Shown piece after piece: positions 16,889-27,137 of a DNA stretch of 64,000 nucleotides (positions are counted from its first letter, which is position 1; the number at the start of each line of letters is the position of its first letter). The notes below the pieces were generated by a model that was not told the DNA's origin, searched no databases, and saw only the letters and a program-made list of their open reading frames with translations. The translations under genes and the position numbers were made by a program. The DNA is taken from the NCBI RefSeq assembly GCF_014170375.1, contig NZ_LZZW01000023.1, positions 1-64,000 of the forward strand. The letters are read 5' to 3'. This stretch comes from Variovorax sp. UMC13 (GTDB lineage Bacteria; Pseudomonadota; Gammaproteobacteria; Burkholderiales; Burkholderiaceae_C).

Positions 16889-17725
16889 ATGCCCCTGTCC
16901 CTGTCGTCCCCGCCATCCTCGATGCCCATCGGTCGTCTCTGTACGCTGGCCATGTTGCTCGGCACCGCCTGGCTCGCCGCCACACCGGCCGCCGCGCAGG
17001 TCTCGCCCGCGCTCGACCGCTTCAGCCTGTCGGTGGGCGCCTTTCATGCCGAGCCGACTTTCGGCGCGCGCTTCGACACGCCCTATGGCCGGCTCGATTC
17101 CGGCGACGTCAAGCGCGATGCCGTGACCATGCCGCGGATCTCGGCCGACCTGCTGCTGTTCGACAGCCAGGGCCTGTCCTTCGACTACTACCGCTATTCG
17201 CGCAGCTATTCGCAGAGCGTCGGCGGCAACTTCACGGTGGGGCCGAACCAGGTCGCGGCCTCGGCCGATGCCACGCTCGACACCAAGATCGAGTTCGCCA
17301 AGCTGGCCTACAAGTGGTGGATCGGTTCGGGCAACACGGTGGTCGGCCTGGGTGCCGGTGCCGCGTACTACCGGGTCGGGCTCGACGCGCGCGCCAACGC
17401 CACGGTCAACGGCACCAGCGCGGCCTTCAGCACCAGCCAGAGCGAGGACGCGATCGCGCCGCTGCTGGAAGTCGGCGTGCGGCATGCGCTCACGCCCGAC
17501 TTCCGCCTGTTCGCCGATGCCTCGGGCGTCTGGAAGAACGGCGGCAAGGTGCACGGCAGCATCTACAACGCGGCCGTGGGCGTCGAATGGTTCCCGATCA
17601 AGAACGTGGGCCTGGTGCTGTCGTACGGCGTGACCGACATCGACCTCAGGCGCGACGACACCATCGACACGCGGTTGCGCGTGAAGCTGCAGGGGCCGAG
17701 CGCCTTCCTCAAGGCCCGCTTCTGA
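16889..17725 (+). CDS. Outer-membrane beta-barrel protein
   Basis: 278 residues. A signal peptide of about 36 residues ends in AAAQ after TPA. The mature part shows alternating hydrophobic/polar strands (SLSVGAFHAEP; GLSFDYYRYSR; FAKLAYKWWIG; VVGLGAGAAYYRVG; YNAAVGVEWFP; VGLVLSYGVTDIDL) and ends in Phe, the usual C-terminal residue of barrel proteins recognised by BamA. Size and pattern resemble OmpW/OmpA-like 8- to 12-stranded barrels. An internal ATG at residue 12 could be the true start. It probably has its own promoter. Ligand or role unknown. Confidence 0.8.
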   Translation: MPLSLSSPPSSMPIGRLCTLAMLLGTAWLAATPAAAQVSPALDRFSLSVGAFHAEPTFGARFDTPYGRLDSGDVKRDAVTMPRISADLLLFDSQGLSFDYYRYSRSYSQSVGGNFTVGPNQVAASADATLDTKIEFAKLAYKWWIGSGNTVVGLGAGAAYYRVGLDARANATVNGTSAAFSTSQSEDAIAPLLEVGVRHALTPDFRLFADASGVWKNGGKVHGSIYNAAVGVEWFPIKNVGLVLSYGVTDIDLRRDDTIDTRLRVKLQGPSAFLKARF

Positions 17726-17735
17726 TCGGGTCCCT

Positions 17736-17834
17736 TGCAGGGCTCGACCCTGCATTCCTCAACTATCGATAGAGGAATTCAGCGCAAGCGGTGCGCGCAA
17801 GGCCCCAGAGAATTCGCAGCAATTCTCTCCGGGG
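17736..17834 (+). promoter_or_regulatory. Leader with three stacked inverted repeats
   Basis: Downstream of the barrel gene lie three inverted repeats. A perfect 7-bp hairpin (tgcaggg, loop 5) spans 17736-17754. An attcctc/gaggaat repeat spans 17754-17778 and encloses the perfect palindrome ctatcgatag (17763-17772). A long hairpin spans 17803-17834, with arms ccccagagaatt and aattctctccgggg. The first may end the barrel transcript. The others precede the monooxygenase start at 17853 and may be an operator and an attenuator. Roles are inferred. Confidence 0.4.
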
Positions 17835-17852
17835 CGTCTTTCGCCGCACACC

Positions 17853-18857
17853 GTGTCCTATTCGCTGTCCCTGCTCGACAAGAGCCTGATCCCTGAAGGC
17901 GCCGACGCCGCCCAGGCCTTCCAGCACACCGTGGCGCTGGCGCAAAGCGCGGAGCGGCTGGGCTACCGGCGCTACTGGCTGGCCGAGCACCACGGCAACA
18001 GCAGCTATGCGGGCTCGGCGCCCGAGGTGCTGGCCGCGCATGTGCTGGCCAGGACCTCGCGCATCCGCGTCGGCACCGGCGGCGTGATGCTGCAGCACTA
18101 CAGCCCCTTCAAGGTGGCCGAGACCTTCCGCGTGCTGGCCTCGCTGGCGCCGGGCCGGGTGGACCTGGGCATCGGCAAGGCGCCGGGCGGCCTGCCCTTG
18201 ACCAGCAAGGCGCTGCAATGGCTGCACGATCCGCTCAGGAAGAAGGAAGACTTCGCGCTTCGCCTGGCCGAGCTCGATGCCTTCCTGCACGACGGTGTCG
18301 CGCCCGACCACGCGCTGGCCGGCGCGCTCGCCCGGCCCGAGCCCCCGCAGCCGCCGCAACGCGTGCTGCTGGGCGGCAGCCCCGACAGTGCGGTGCTGGC
18401 CGCGCGCCAGGGCTGGCAGTTCGTCTATGCGGGCCACTTCAACGGCGACCCGGTGAACCTCGCGGAATCGATCGCGGCCTACCGCGCCGAGACCGGCCGC
18501 GCGCCGTGGCTCGCGCTTTTCGCCTTCGCCGCGCCGACGCGCGCAGAAGCCGCCGAACGGGTGGGCGCGCTGCGCAGCTTCCGGGTGCACCTGTCGACCG
18601 GCCAGACGGTCAATCTGCCCAGCCTCGAAGCCGCCGCCGAATTCGCGCGCCAGGCCGGCGTGAGCGACTACCGCACCGAAGAGCGGCGCCCGCACGTCAT
18701 CGCCGGCACGGGCGAGGAGGTGCGCGACGCGCTCGATGCGTTGAGCGAACAGCATGGCATCGAGGAGTTCGTCATCGACATCCCGGTCGCGGACTTCGCG
18801 GCGCGCCATGCCGCGATCGAACTGCTGGCCGCGGCGCGCGAACGCGTGCCGGCCTGA
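17853..18857 (+). CDS. LLM-class flavin-dependent oxidoreductase, MsnO8/YtmO-like
   Basis: 334 residues from a GTG. The N-terminal MSYSLSLLDKSLIP is typical of the MsnO8-type branch of bacterial-luciferase-like (LLM) enzymes. GYRRYWLAEHHGNSSYAGSAPEVL, IRVGTGGVMLQHYSPFKVAE and PGRVDLGIGKAPGG are the family's conserved blocks for FMN and substrate. It should use reduced FMN and O2. It heads a run of same-strand genes to 25496. In B. subtilis an MsnO8-type protein (YtmO/CmoO) sits in the S-alkylcysteine operon. There is no strong ribosome-binding site before the GTG; the frame offers no better start. Confidence 0.88.
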   Translation: MSYSLSLLDKSLIPEGADAAQAFQHTVALAQSAERLGYRRYWLAEHHGNSSYAGSAPEVLAAHVLARTSRIRVGTGGVMLQHYSPFKVAETFRVLASLAPGRVDLGIGKAPGGLPLTSKALQWLHDPLRKKEDFALRLAELDAFLHDGVAPDHALAGALARPEPPQPPQRVLLGGSPDSAVLAARQGWQFVYAGHFNGDPVNLAESIAAYRAETGRAPWLALFAFAAPTRAEAAERVGALRSFRVHLSTGQTVNLPSLEAAAEFARQAGVSDYRTEERRPHVIAGTGEEVRDALDALSEQHGIEEFVIDIPVADFAARHAAIELLAAARERVPA

Positions 18858-18896
18858 ACCGCACTCCTTCCCCCAACGAGACAAAGGAAGCATCGC

Positions 18897-20234
18897 ATGC
18901 GCAACATCCCCTTCGGCGTCATGCTGCAAGGCGCGGGCAGCCACATGAATTCATGGAAGCACCCGGGCGGGCCGGCCGACGCCAGCGTCAACCTCGACTT
19001 CTTCATCGGCACGGCGCGCAAGGCCGAGGCGGCCGGCATCGCCTTCGCCTTCGTGGCCGACGGGCTCTACATCAACGAGCAGTCGATCCCGCACTTCCTC
19101 AACCGCTTCGAGCCGATCTCGATCCTCTCGGCGCTGGCCGTGGCGACCTCGAAGATCGGGCTGGCGGGCACGGTGTCGAGTTCGTACAGCGACCCGTTCA
19201 CGGTGGCGCGCCAGTTCGCCTCGCTGGACCTGATCAGCGGCGGCCGCGCGGGCTGGAACGTGGTGACCACGCCGCTGGAAGGCAGCGCGAAGAACTACAG
19301 CCGCGCGCACCCCGCGCATGCGCTGCGCTACGAGATCGCCGACGAGTACCTGGCCGTGACCCAGGGCCTGTGGGACAGCTGGGACGACGACGCCTTCGTG
19401 CGCGACCGCGCGAGCGGCCGCTTCTTCGACCGCGACAAGCTGCACCCGCTCGACCACAAGGGCCGCTTCTTCGAGGTGGCGGGGCCGCTCAACATCCAGC
19501 GCTCGCCGCAGGGCCAGCCGGTGATCTTCCAGGCCGGTTCGTCCGACGCGGGCATCGGCCTGGCCGGCAAGTACGCCGACGCGGTGTTCACCCATTCGCC
19601 CTCGCTCGACGAGACGCGCGGCTTCCTGCGCCAGGTCAAGGCCAGCGCGGTGGCACAGGGCCGCCGGGCCGACGACGTGAAGATCTTCCCCGGCATCGGC
19701 CCGGTGGTCGCGGCCACCGAGGAAGAGGCTGAGGCCAAGTACCGGCTGATCCGCGAACTGCTGACCATCGAGGAAGCGCTGGCCTACCTGGGCCGCTTCT
19801 TCGACCACCACGACTTCGGCCAGTACGCACTGGACGATGCCTTCCCCGAACTGGGCGAGATCGGCCGCAACAGCTTCCGCTCGACCACCGACCGCATCAA
19901 GGCCAACGCCAAGGCCAAGGGCCTGACGCTGCGCGAAGTGGCGCTCGAAGTGGCGACGCCGCGCACCGCCTTCGTCGGCACGGGCGAACGCATCGCCGAC
20001 GAGATCATCCGCTGGGTGGACGAGGGCGCGGCCGACGGCTTCATCCTCGGCTTCCCGGTGCTGGGCCAGGGCCTGGACGACTTCATCGAATTCGTGCTGC
20101 CGGTGCTGGAGGCGCGCGGGCGCTACAGCCGCACGCTGCCGGGGCGGACGCTGCGCGACCACCTGGGCCTGCCGCGCAAGGCGAGCCGCCATGTGGCCGC
20201 CGGCGACACGGCCGCGGCACGGAGGGCCGCCTGA
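18897..20234 (+). CDS. NtaA/SnaA/DszA-family FMN-dependent monooxygenase (CmoJ-like)
   Basis: 445 residues, a standard length. HMNSWKHPGG, DFFIGTARKAEAAGIAFAFVADGLY, SGGRAGWNVVTTPLEGSAKNY and YADAVFTHS are hallmarks of the NtaA/SnaA/DmoA/DszA group, which oxidises C-N or C-S bonds with FMNH2. An aaaggaag site precedes the ATG. B. subtilis YtnJ (CmoJ), of the same family, attacks N-acetyl-S-alkylcysteines. The neighbouring GNAT and cystine-type transporter make a sulfur role likely here, but sequence alone cannot fix the substrate. Confidence 0.9.
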   Translation: MRNIPFGVMLQGAGSHMNSWKHPGGPADASVNLDFFIGTARKAEAAGIAFAFVADGLYINEQSIPHFLNRFEPISILSALAVATSKIGLAGTVSSSYSDPFTVARQFASLDLISGGRAGWNVVTTPLEGSAKNYSRAHPAHALRYEIADEYLAVTQGLWDSWDDDAFVRDRASGRFFDRDKLHPLDHKGRFFEVAGPLNIQRSPQGQPVIFQAGSSDAGIGLAGKYADAVFTHSPSLDETRGFLRQVKASAVAQGRRADDVKIFPGIGPVVAATEEEAEAKYRLIRELLTIEEALAYLGRFFDHHDFGQYALDDAFPELGEIGRNSFRSTTDRIKANAKAKGLTLREVALEVATPRTAFVGTGERIADEIIRWVDEGAADGFILGFPVLGQGLDDFIEFVLPVLEARGRYSRTLPGRTLRDHLGLPRKASRHVAAGDTAAARRAA

Positions 20235-20766
20235 TGCGCGAAGCCTTCGTCTACACCACGCCGCTCGATCCGCGCGCGCAGCCGCTGCTCGACGAGCTGG
20301 CCTTCGAGTACGACAGCCGCTACGGCGACGTGCTGCGCGAGCCCGGCGAGCCGCGCGAGATGGAGCGCTACCCGGCGCATCTGTTCGCGCCGCCCCATGG
20401 CAACTTCGTGCTGTTGCTGCGCGATGGCGTGGCGGTGGGCGGCGGCGCGTTCATGCGCCACGACGAACGCACGGCCGAGCTCAAGCGCATGTGGACCCAC
20501 AGCGCGCTGCGGCGCCAGGGCCTGGCGAGCAAGGTGCTGCTCGAACTGGAGGCGCAGGTGCGGCGCCAGGGTTACGAGCGCATCTACCTGACCACCGGCT
20601 TTCGCCAGCCGGAGGCGGTGGGCCTGTACCTGGGCCACGGCTACACCGCGCTGTTCGATCCGCCCGAGGACCCGGAGACGCCGCGCAAGCTGCCCTTCGA
20701 GAAACAGCTGCAGGTGGCGCGCCCGCCGGCCCGGATCGCGCCGCAGCAGGCCGAGGCGGTGCAGCG

Positions 20767-20770
<4 letters not shown>
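20234..20770 (+). CDS. GNAT N-acetyltransferase (YtmI/SnaA-like by context)
   Basis: 178 residues. HNFV-type strands are followed by LKRMWTHSALRRQGLASKVLLELE, the GNAT motif A with RxxGLA for acetyl-CoA, and by YLTTGFRQPEAVGLYLGHGYT. It overlaps the monooxygenase stop by one base (TGATG) and the transporter start by four (ATGA), showing tight co-translation. In the B. subtilis sulfur operon a GNAT (YtmI/SnaA) N-acetylates S-alkylcysteine before oxidation, and this gene is the natural counterpart. Direct substrate evidence is lacking. Confidence 0.85.
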
Positions 20771-22575
<1,805 letters not shown>

Positions 22576-22609
22576 TCCTTTTCCTTTCCTTCTTCACTGC
22601 ATCGCACCC

Positions 22610-23527
22610 ATGACCCCTCGACGAAACATCCTGTCCGTTCTGCTGGCGGCGCTGCTGCTGCCGCTGGCCGCCGCCCAGACCGCACCCGACCTGAGCCCCG
22701 AGCAGGCGGGCCGCCCGCGCGCGCAGAAGAACGAGGAGGCGGTGGCGCTGGCCAGGGACTTCAAGTTCCAGAAGGAAGGCGTGCTCGTCGTCGGCACCAC
22801 CACCGGCCGCCTGCCTTTCGCGGCCTATGCCACCGACACCAAGACGCCCGTGGGCAACGCGCCCGACATCGCGCAACTGGTGGCCGACAGCCTGGGGCGC
22901 AGGCTGGAGCTGGTGTCCACCACCTGGGGCGACTGGCCGCTGGGCCTGCAGTCGGGCAAGTTCGACCTGGTGGTGTCCAACGTGACCGTGACCGAGGAGC
23001 GCAAGGAGAAGTTCGACTTCTCGACCTACCGCAACGACCAGATCGGCATCTACGTGAAGTCCGACAGCAAGCTGGGCGCGATCAAGGAACCCAAGGACAT
23101 CGCCGGCCTGCGCACCATCGTGCAGGCCAGCACCAACCAGGAGCAGATCATCCTGCGCTGGAACAAGCAGAACGTGGCGGCCGGGCTCAAGCCGATCGAG
23201 CTCCAGTACTACGACGACGACGTGGTGCAGCGCCTGGCGATCCAGTCGGGCCGCGCCGACATCTACGTGGGGCCAAACGCCATCGCGGCCTACGAGGCGC
23301 GCGACGGCAAGACCCGGCTGGCCGGCGTGTTCTCCGGCGGCTGGCCGCTGAACGCCGAGATCGCCGTCACCTCGCGCAAGGGCTCGGGCATCGCCGAGGC
23401 GGTGACGCTGGCGCTGAACACGCAGATCAGGAACGGCAACTACGCCAGGACCCTGTCGCGCTGGAGCCTGGAATCCGAAGCCATCCAGAGCTCGCGCACC
23501 AACCCACCCGGCCTGCCGAAGAACTGA
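22610..23527 (+). CDS. ABC transporter substrate-binding protein (SBP family 3), copy 1
   Basis: 305 residues with a signal peptide (LSVLLAALLLPLAAAQ). The mature protein begins with an unusual segment, SPEQAGRPRAQKNEEA, before the SBP3 core: GVLVVGTTTGRLPFA, DWPLGLQSGKFDLVVSNVTVTEERKEKFDFS, and IKEPKDIAGLRTIVQASTNQEQIL. The start at 22610 was chosen because the signal peptide begins there. It delivers ligand to the fused transporter 34 bases upstream. It is a clear paralogue of the next gene. Confidence 0.9.
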   Translation: MTPRRNILSVLLAALLLPLAAAQTAPDLSPEQAGRPRAQKNEEAVALARDFKFQKEGVLVVGTTTGRLPFAAYATDTKTPVGNAPDIAQLVADSLGRRLELVSTTWGDWPLGLQSGKFDLVVSNVTVTEERKEKFDFSTYRNDQIGIYVKSDSKLGAIKEPKDIAGLRTIVQASTNQEQIILRWNKQNVAAGLKPIELQYYDDDVVQRLAIQSGRADIYVGPNAIAAYEARDGKTRLAGVFSGGWPLNAEIAVTSRKGSGIAEAVTLALNTQIRNGNYARTLSRWSLESEAIQSSRTNPPGLPKN

Positions 23528-23532
23528 AGACC

Positions 23533-24480
23533 ATGCCATTCACCAGGAACCCACCCGCGGCGTGGATCGCCCGCAGCGTCGTCGCCCTCACGCTGATCAC
23601 CGGCGCGGCCCATGCCGCCGACAAGTTCGACTTCAGCCCCGAGCAGCCGGGCCGACCGCGCGCGTCCAAGGATGCCGAAGCCGTGAAGGCCATTCCGCCG
23701 AACTTCAAGTTCGTGAAGGAGGGCGTGCTGACCGTCGCGATCGCGCCCTTCGCGCCGCCGATCTCGACCTACGCCACCGACGCCCGGACCGTGGTGGGCT
23801 TCGACGCCGACTTCGCGCTGCTCGTGGCCGACACCCTGGGCCTGAAGCTCGAGCTGCAGCCCATCGCCTGGGCCGACTGGCCGCTGGGCCTGAGCTCGGG
23901 CAAGTACGACGCGGTGATCTCCAACGTGGGCGTGACCGAGCAGCGCAAGGAGAAGTTCGACTTCTCGACCTACAGGCTGGGTCTGCACGGCTTCTACGTC
24001 AAGGCCGACAGCGCCATCCAGAGCATCAAGGAACCGAAGGACATCGCGGGCCTGAAGCTCACGACCGGCGCGGGCACCAACCAGGAGCGCATCCTGCTCG
24101 AGTGGAACCGGCAGAACGCCGCGGCCGGCCTCAAGCCCGCCACGATCCAGTACTACGACGACGATGTGACGCGCACGCTGGCGGTGGTCACCCAGCGGGT
24201 GGAGGCCAACTTCAACCCCAACGCGCCGCAGGCCTACGAGGCCGCGAAGAACGGCCAGATCCGGCTGGTCGGCACGGTCAACGCGGGCTGGCCGCTGAAG
24301 TCCGACGTGGCGATCGCCACGCGCAAGGGCAGCGGCCTGGCCGTGGCGCTGACCGCGGCCACCAACCAGCTGATCCGCAACGGAAGCTATGCGAAGACGC
24401 TGGCGCGCTGGAGCCTCGCGGAAGAGGCGCTGCCGAAGTCGGAGACCAACCCGCCCGGCCTGCCGAAATTCGCGCCGTGA
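23533..24480 (+). CDS. ABC transporter substrate-binding protein (SBP family 3), copy 2
   Basis: 315 residues, signal peptide ending THAADKF or AHAADKF-like. The same mature N-terminal motif (SPEQPGRPRASKDAEA) and core blocks as copy 1 occur, including DWPLGLSSGKYDAVISNVGVTEQRKEKFDFS, and both end in TNPPGLPK plus a few residues. It starts 5 bases after copy 1. The pair arose by tandem duplication and probably recognises related ligands, as TcyJ/TcyK do in B. subtilis. The ligand-facing residues cannot be assigned by eye. Confidence 0.9.
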   Translation: MPFTRNPPAAWIARSVVALTLITGAAHAADKFDFSPEQPGRPRASKDAEAVKAIPPNFKFVKEGVLTVAIAPFAPPISTYATDARTVVGFDADFALLVADTLGLKLELQPIAWADWPLGLSSGKYDAVISNVGVTEQRKEKFDFSTYRLGLHGFYVKADSAIQSIKEPKDIAGLKLTTGAGTNQERILLEWNRQNAAAGLKPATIQYYDDDVTRTLAVVTQRVEANFNPNAPQAYEAAKNGQIRLVGTVNAGWPLKSDVAIATRKGSGLAVALTAATNQLIRNGSYAKTLARWSLAEEALPKSETNPPGLPKFAP

Positions 24481-25496
24481 GCATCCGGCACCTGGCCTTC
24501 CTCACGCCCGGCAACTACGCCGAGGCCGACCCGCTGGCGGGCCTGGAGACCGCACTGGGCCTGTTCGAGCTCGGCGAGCGGCTGGGCTTCGACGGCGCCT
24601 GGGTGCGGCAGCGGCACCTGGAGCGCGGCGTGTCCTCGGCCGCGACCTTCCTGGCCGCCGCCACCCAGCGCACGCGCCGCATCGAGCTGGGCGTGGCCGT
24701 GATCCAGATGGGCTACGAGAACCCTTTCCGCCTGGCCGAGGACATGGCCACGGTCGACATCCTGTCGCGCGGGCGGCTGCAGGTGGGATTGAGCGCAGGC
24801 GCGCCGCCGCACGGCGCGCTGCTGGGCCAGCGTTTCTACGATGCGCCGCCGAACACGGTGGACTTCAGCCACAAGCGCGTGGGCCGCTTCAAGGCCAACC
24901 TCGAAGACACGCTGCTCGGCGACGCCCAGACCTTCGTCGAGTCGGCCGGCGGGCGCGTGCGGCCGCAGGTGCAGCCGCATGCGCCGGGGCTGATCGACCG
25001 GCTCTGGTACGGCGGTGGCTCGCTGCGCTCGGCCGAATGGGCGGGGCGCAACGGCTTCAACCTGCTGCAGGGCAACGTGCTGACGGGCGAGACCACCGAC
25101 GATTTCCTCACCGCGCAAGGCGGCCTGGTCGCGCGCTACCGCGCCAGCGAGACCGGCGCGCGCCAGGGCAGGGTGGCGCTGGGCCGCGTGATCGTGCCGC
25201 TGGACGGCGCCGATGCCGCCACCCGCCGACGCTACCGCGCCTTCGCGGCCGGGCGTGTCGAGCGCACGCTGGCACCGCAGGGCGAGCGGCGCACGCTGTT
25301 CGCGGCCGACCTGGTGGGCACGTCGGACGAGATCCTGGAGCGCCTGCACCGCGACCCGGTGCTGCCGCTGGTGGACGAGCTGCGCGTGGAGCTGCCCTAC
25401 AACTTCAGCGGCGAGGAGTACGCGCAGATCCTGAGCGACCTGTCGCTGCGCGTCGCGCCGGCGCTGGGATGGCGCGGCGGCGTGAATGCGGTTTAG
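24477..25496 (+). CDS. Third LLM-class flavin-dependent monooxygenase
   Basis: 339 residues from a GTG that overlaps the previous stop (GTGA). SIRHLAFLTPGNYAEADPLAGLE opens a luciferase-like fold; GFDGAWVRQRHLERG, RIELGVAVIQMGYENPFRLAEDMATVDILSRGRLQVGLSAG and DLVGTSDEILERL follow the family pattern. It completes a set of three LLM enzymes in the sulfur-like cluster. Its stop overlaps the convergent gene's stop by 4 bases. The cluster lacks an obvious flavin reductase or N-deacetylase, so these functions must be encoded elsewhere. Confidence 0.85.
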   Translation: MSIRHLAFLTPGNYAEADPLAGLETALGLFELGERLGFDGAWVRQRHLERGVSSAATFLAAATQRTRRIELGVAVIQMGYENPFRLAEDMATVDILSRGRLQVGLSAGAPPHGALLGQRFYDAPPNTVDFSHKRVGRFKANLEDTLLGDAQTFVESAGGRVRPQVQPHAPGLIDRLWYGGGSLRSAEWAGRNGFNLLQGNVLTGETTDDFLTAQGGLVARYRASETGARQGRVALGRVIVPLDGADAATRRRYRAFAAGRVERTLAPQGERRTLFAADLVGTSDEILERLHRDPVLPLVDELRVELPYNFSGEEYAQILSDLSLRVAPALGWRGGVNAV

Positions 25497-26014
25497 CTGT
25501 CGCCGCGCCGCCGGCGCGCCACCTTCACCGCATCGAACCAGAAGTCGACGTTGAAGCGCTGGCCGGTGGCCGCCATGCGCGCGCTCTGGATCGCATGCAG
25601 CGGCACCACGCGGGTCTGGCCCGGCAGGTCGCCGTGGCCCACGATGAAGCGCCGGCGCAGGTCGACCTGCTCGATCTGCAGCGTGCATTCGGCCTTGTGG
25701 CCCTGCGGGTCGCGGTAGCGCAGGTGGACGCGCGGCCGCTCGTCGACCACCGCATGGCCGCCCTTGGTCTGGATGAACCACTCGGGCAGGGTGTCGGGCG
25801 CGGCGCCGTTCTGCGTGCCGCCGAGGCCGCCGCGCATCGTGGGGATCTCGTTGGGCAGGTGGCCGGCGCGCACGCGGGCGGCCGCGATGCGCCTGCGCGC
25901 CGAACGCTGCGTGGCGATCCAGCGCCAGCCCCAGCCGCCGAGGGCCAGCAACAGCAGCAGCCCGCTCGCCAGCCGCAGCTGTGCGTTGTCGAAGAGGTCG
26001 AGTCCGAAGCCCAT
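25493..26014 (-). CDS. Membrane-anchored protein of unknown function
   Basis: 173 residues. One N-terminal membrane helix (LRLASGLLLLLALGGWGW) is followed by a basic stretch (ATQRSARRRIAAARVR) and a soluble C-terminal domain of about 100 residues with strands such as RVHLRYRDPQGHKAECTLQIEQV, RRFIVGHGDL and RVVPLHAIQSARM. The HAIQSA-type end loosely resembles the tail of WYL domains, but I do not assign a family. It should sit in the inner membrane with the domain in the cytoplasm. No linked operon partner. Confidence 0.65.
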   Translation of the reverse strand: MGFGLDLFDNAQLRLASGLLLLLALGGWGWRWIATQRSARRRIAAARVRAGHLPNEIPTMRGGLGGTQNGAAPDTLPEWFIQTKGGHAVVDERPRVHLRYRDPQGHKAECTLQIEQVDLRRRFIVGHGDLPGQTRVVPLHAIQSARMAATGQRFNVDFWFDAVKVARRRRGDS

Positions 26015-26118
26015 GGAGAAGCTCCTTTGCCGTGGTCGATCAGGCCAGGAATGCTAATTCTTTGGTATTCAGTTGAACAGTCCCCCGAACGGGGGATGGC
26101 GCCGCGGGCCCGCGGCTG

Positions 26119-27024
26119 TCAGCGCGGCAGCGCGAGCGCGAAGGGCAGGCTCGCCACGCCCAGCAGCGTGGACAGCGTGACCAGCCCGGCCACGTAGGGC
26201 CCGTTGTAGCCCATGCGTGCCGCCAGCACGTAGGCGCTCGAGGCCGTGGGCACGGCGGAGAAGGTCAGGAGCACGCTGGCCTGCACCGGGTCCAGCCGCA
26301 ACGCGATCGCCAGGCCCCAGCCGATCAGCGGCAGCAGCAGGTGGCGGATCGACAGCAGCGACACCGCCAGCACCTTGCCGCGCGCCAGCGTCGCGAACTG
26401 CATGCCGGCGCCGGCCGCCATCAGGCCCAGCGCCAGCGAGGCGGCGCCGATGCGGGTCAGCGTGGGCTCCATCCAGGTCGGCACGCCGAGCCCGAGCAGG
26501 TTGACGACCAGGCCGGTGGCCGTCGCGACGATCAGCGGGTTGCGCAGCAGCTGGCGCAGAAAGCCGGTCTGCGCATGGCGTGCCATCGGCCAGACCGCCG
26601 CCACGTTCATCAGCGGCACGCCCACGCCGATCAGCACCGCGATCATCAGCAGGCCCTGCGCGCCGCCGAGCCGGTCGGCCAGCGCCAGGCAGATGAAGGA
26701 GTTGAAGCGGAACGCGACCTGCACGCTGCCCGCGTGTTCGCGCCGGTCGATGTGCGGGCCGATGCCGGGCAGGTGGGGCAGCACATAGGCCAGCGCGACG
26801 CCGCTCGCGCAGACGCCCAGGCCGGCGGCCAGCAGGTGCGAGGTCTCGCCGAAATCGATCGGGCTGCGCACGATCGAATGGAACAGCAGCACCGGGAACA
26901 GGAAGTAGTAGACCAGGCTCTCGACCTGGTCCCACACGCGGCGGTCGAGGGCGGTGTAGCGGCACAGCAGCCAGCCGCAGGCGATCAGGGAGAAGTCGGG
27001 GAAGAGGAGCTGCGCGTAGTTCAC
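26119..27024 (-). CDS. AEC-family permease (auxin-efflux-carrier type)
   Basis: About 301 residues from GTG (VNYAQLLFPDF); earlier codons in frame are not membrane-like. Nine or ten hydrophobic segments are visible, with the family's split around a central loop and conserved Asn/Pro positions (FRFNSFICLALADRLGG; NPLIVATATGLVVNLLGLG; TFSAVPTASSAYVLAARMG). Bacterial AEC members such as MdcF and MleP move malonate, malate or other carboxylates. It is divergent from the next Bug receptor gene, so a shared carboxylate substrate is possible. Confidence 0.85.
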   Translation of the reverse strand: MNYAQLLFPDFSLIACGWLLCRYTALDRRVWDQVESLVYYFLFPVLLFHSIVRSPIDFGETSHLLAAGLGVCASGVALAYVLPHLPGIGPHIDRREHAGSVQVAFRFNSFICLALADRLGGAQGLLMIAVLIGVGVPLMNVAAVWPMARHAQTGFLRQLLRNPLIVATATGLVVNLLGLGVPTWMEPTLTRIGAASLALGLMAAGAGMQFATLARGKVLAVSLLSIRHLLLPLIGWGLAIALRLDPVQASVLLTFSAVPTASSAYVLAARMGYNGPYVAGLVTLSTLLGVASLPFALALPR

Positions 27025-27137
27025 CGGTCGAGGATAAACCGTGCGCTCCGTGGGTAATCCTGGGCATCGGGATCGGCGCCGAGCCGCTAGCATGGCCGTT
27101 TTCGTTTCCACGACTTTCACTCACAAGGAGTTTGCTG

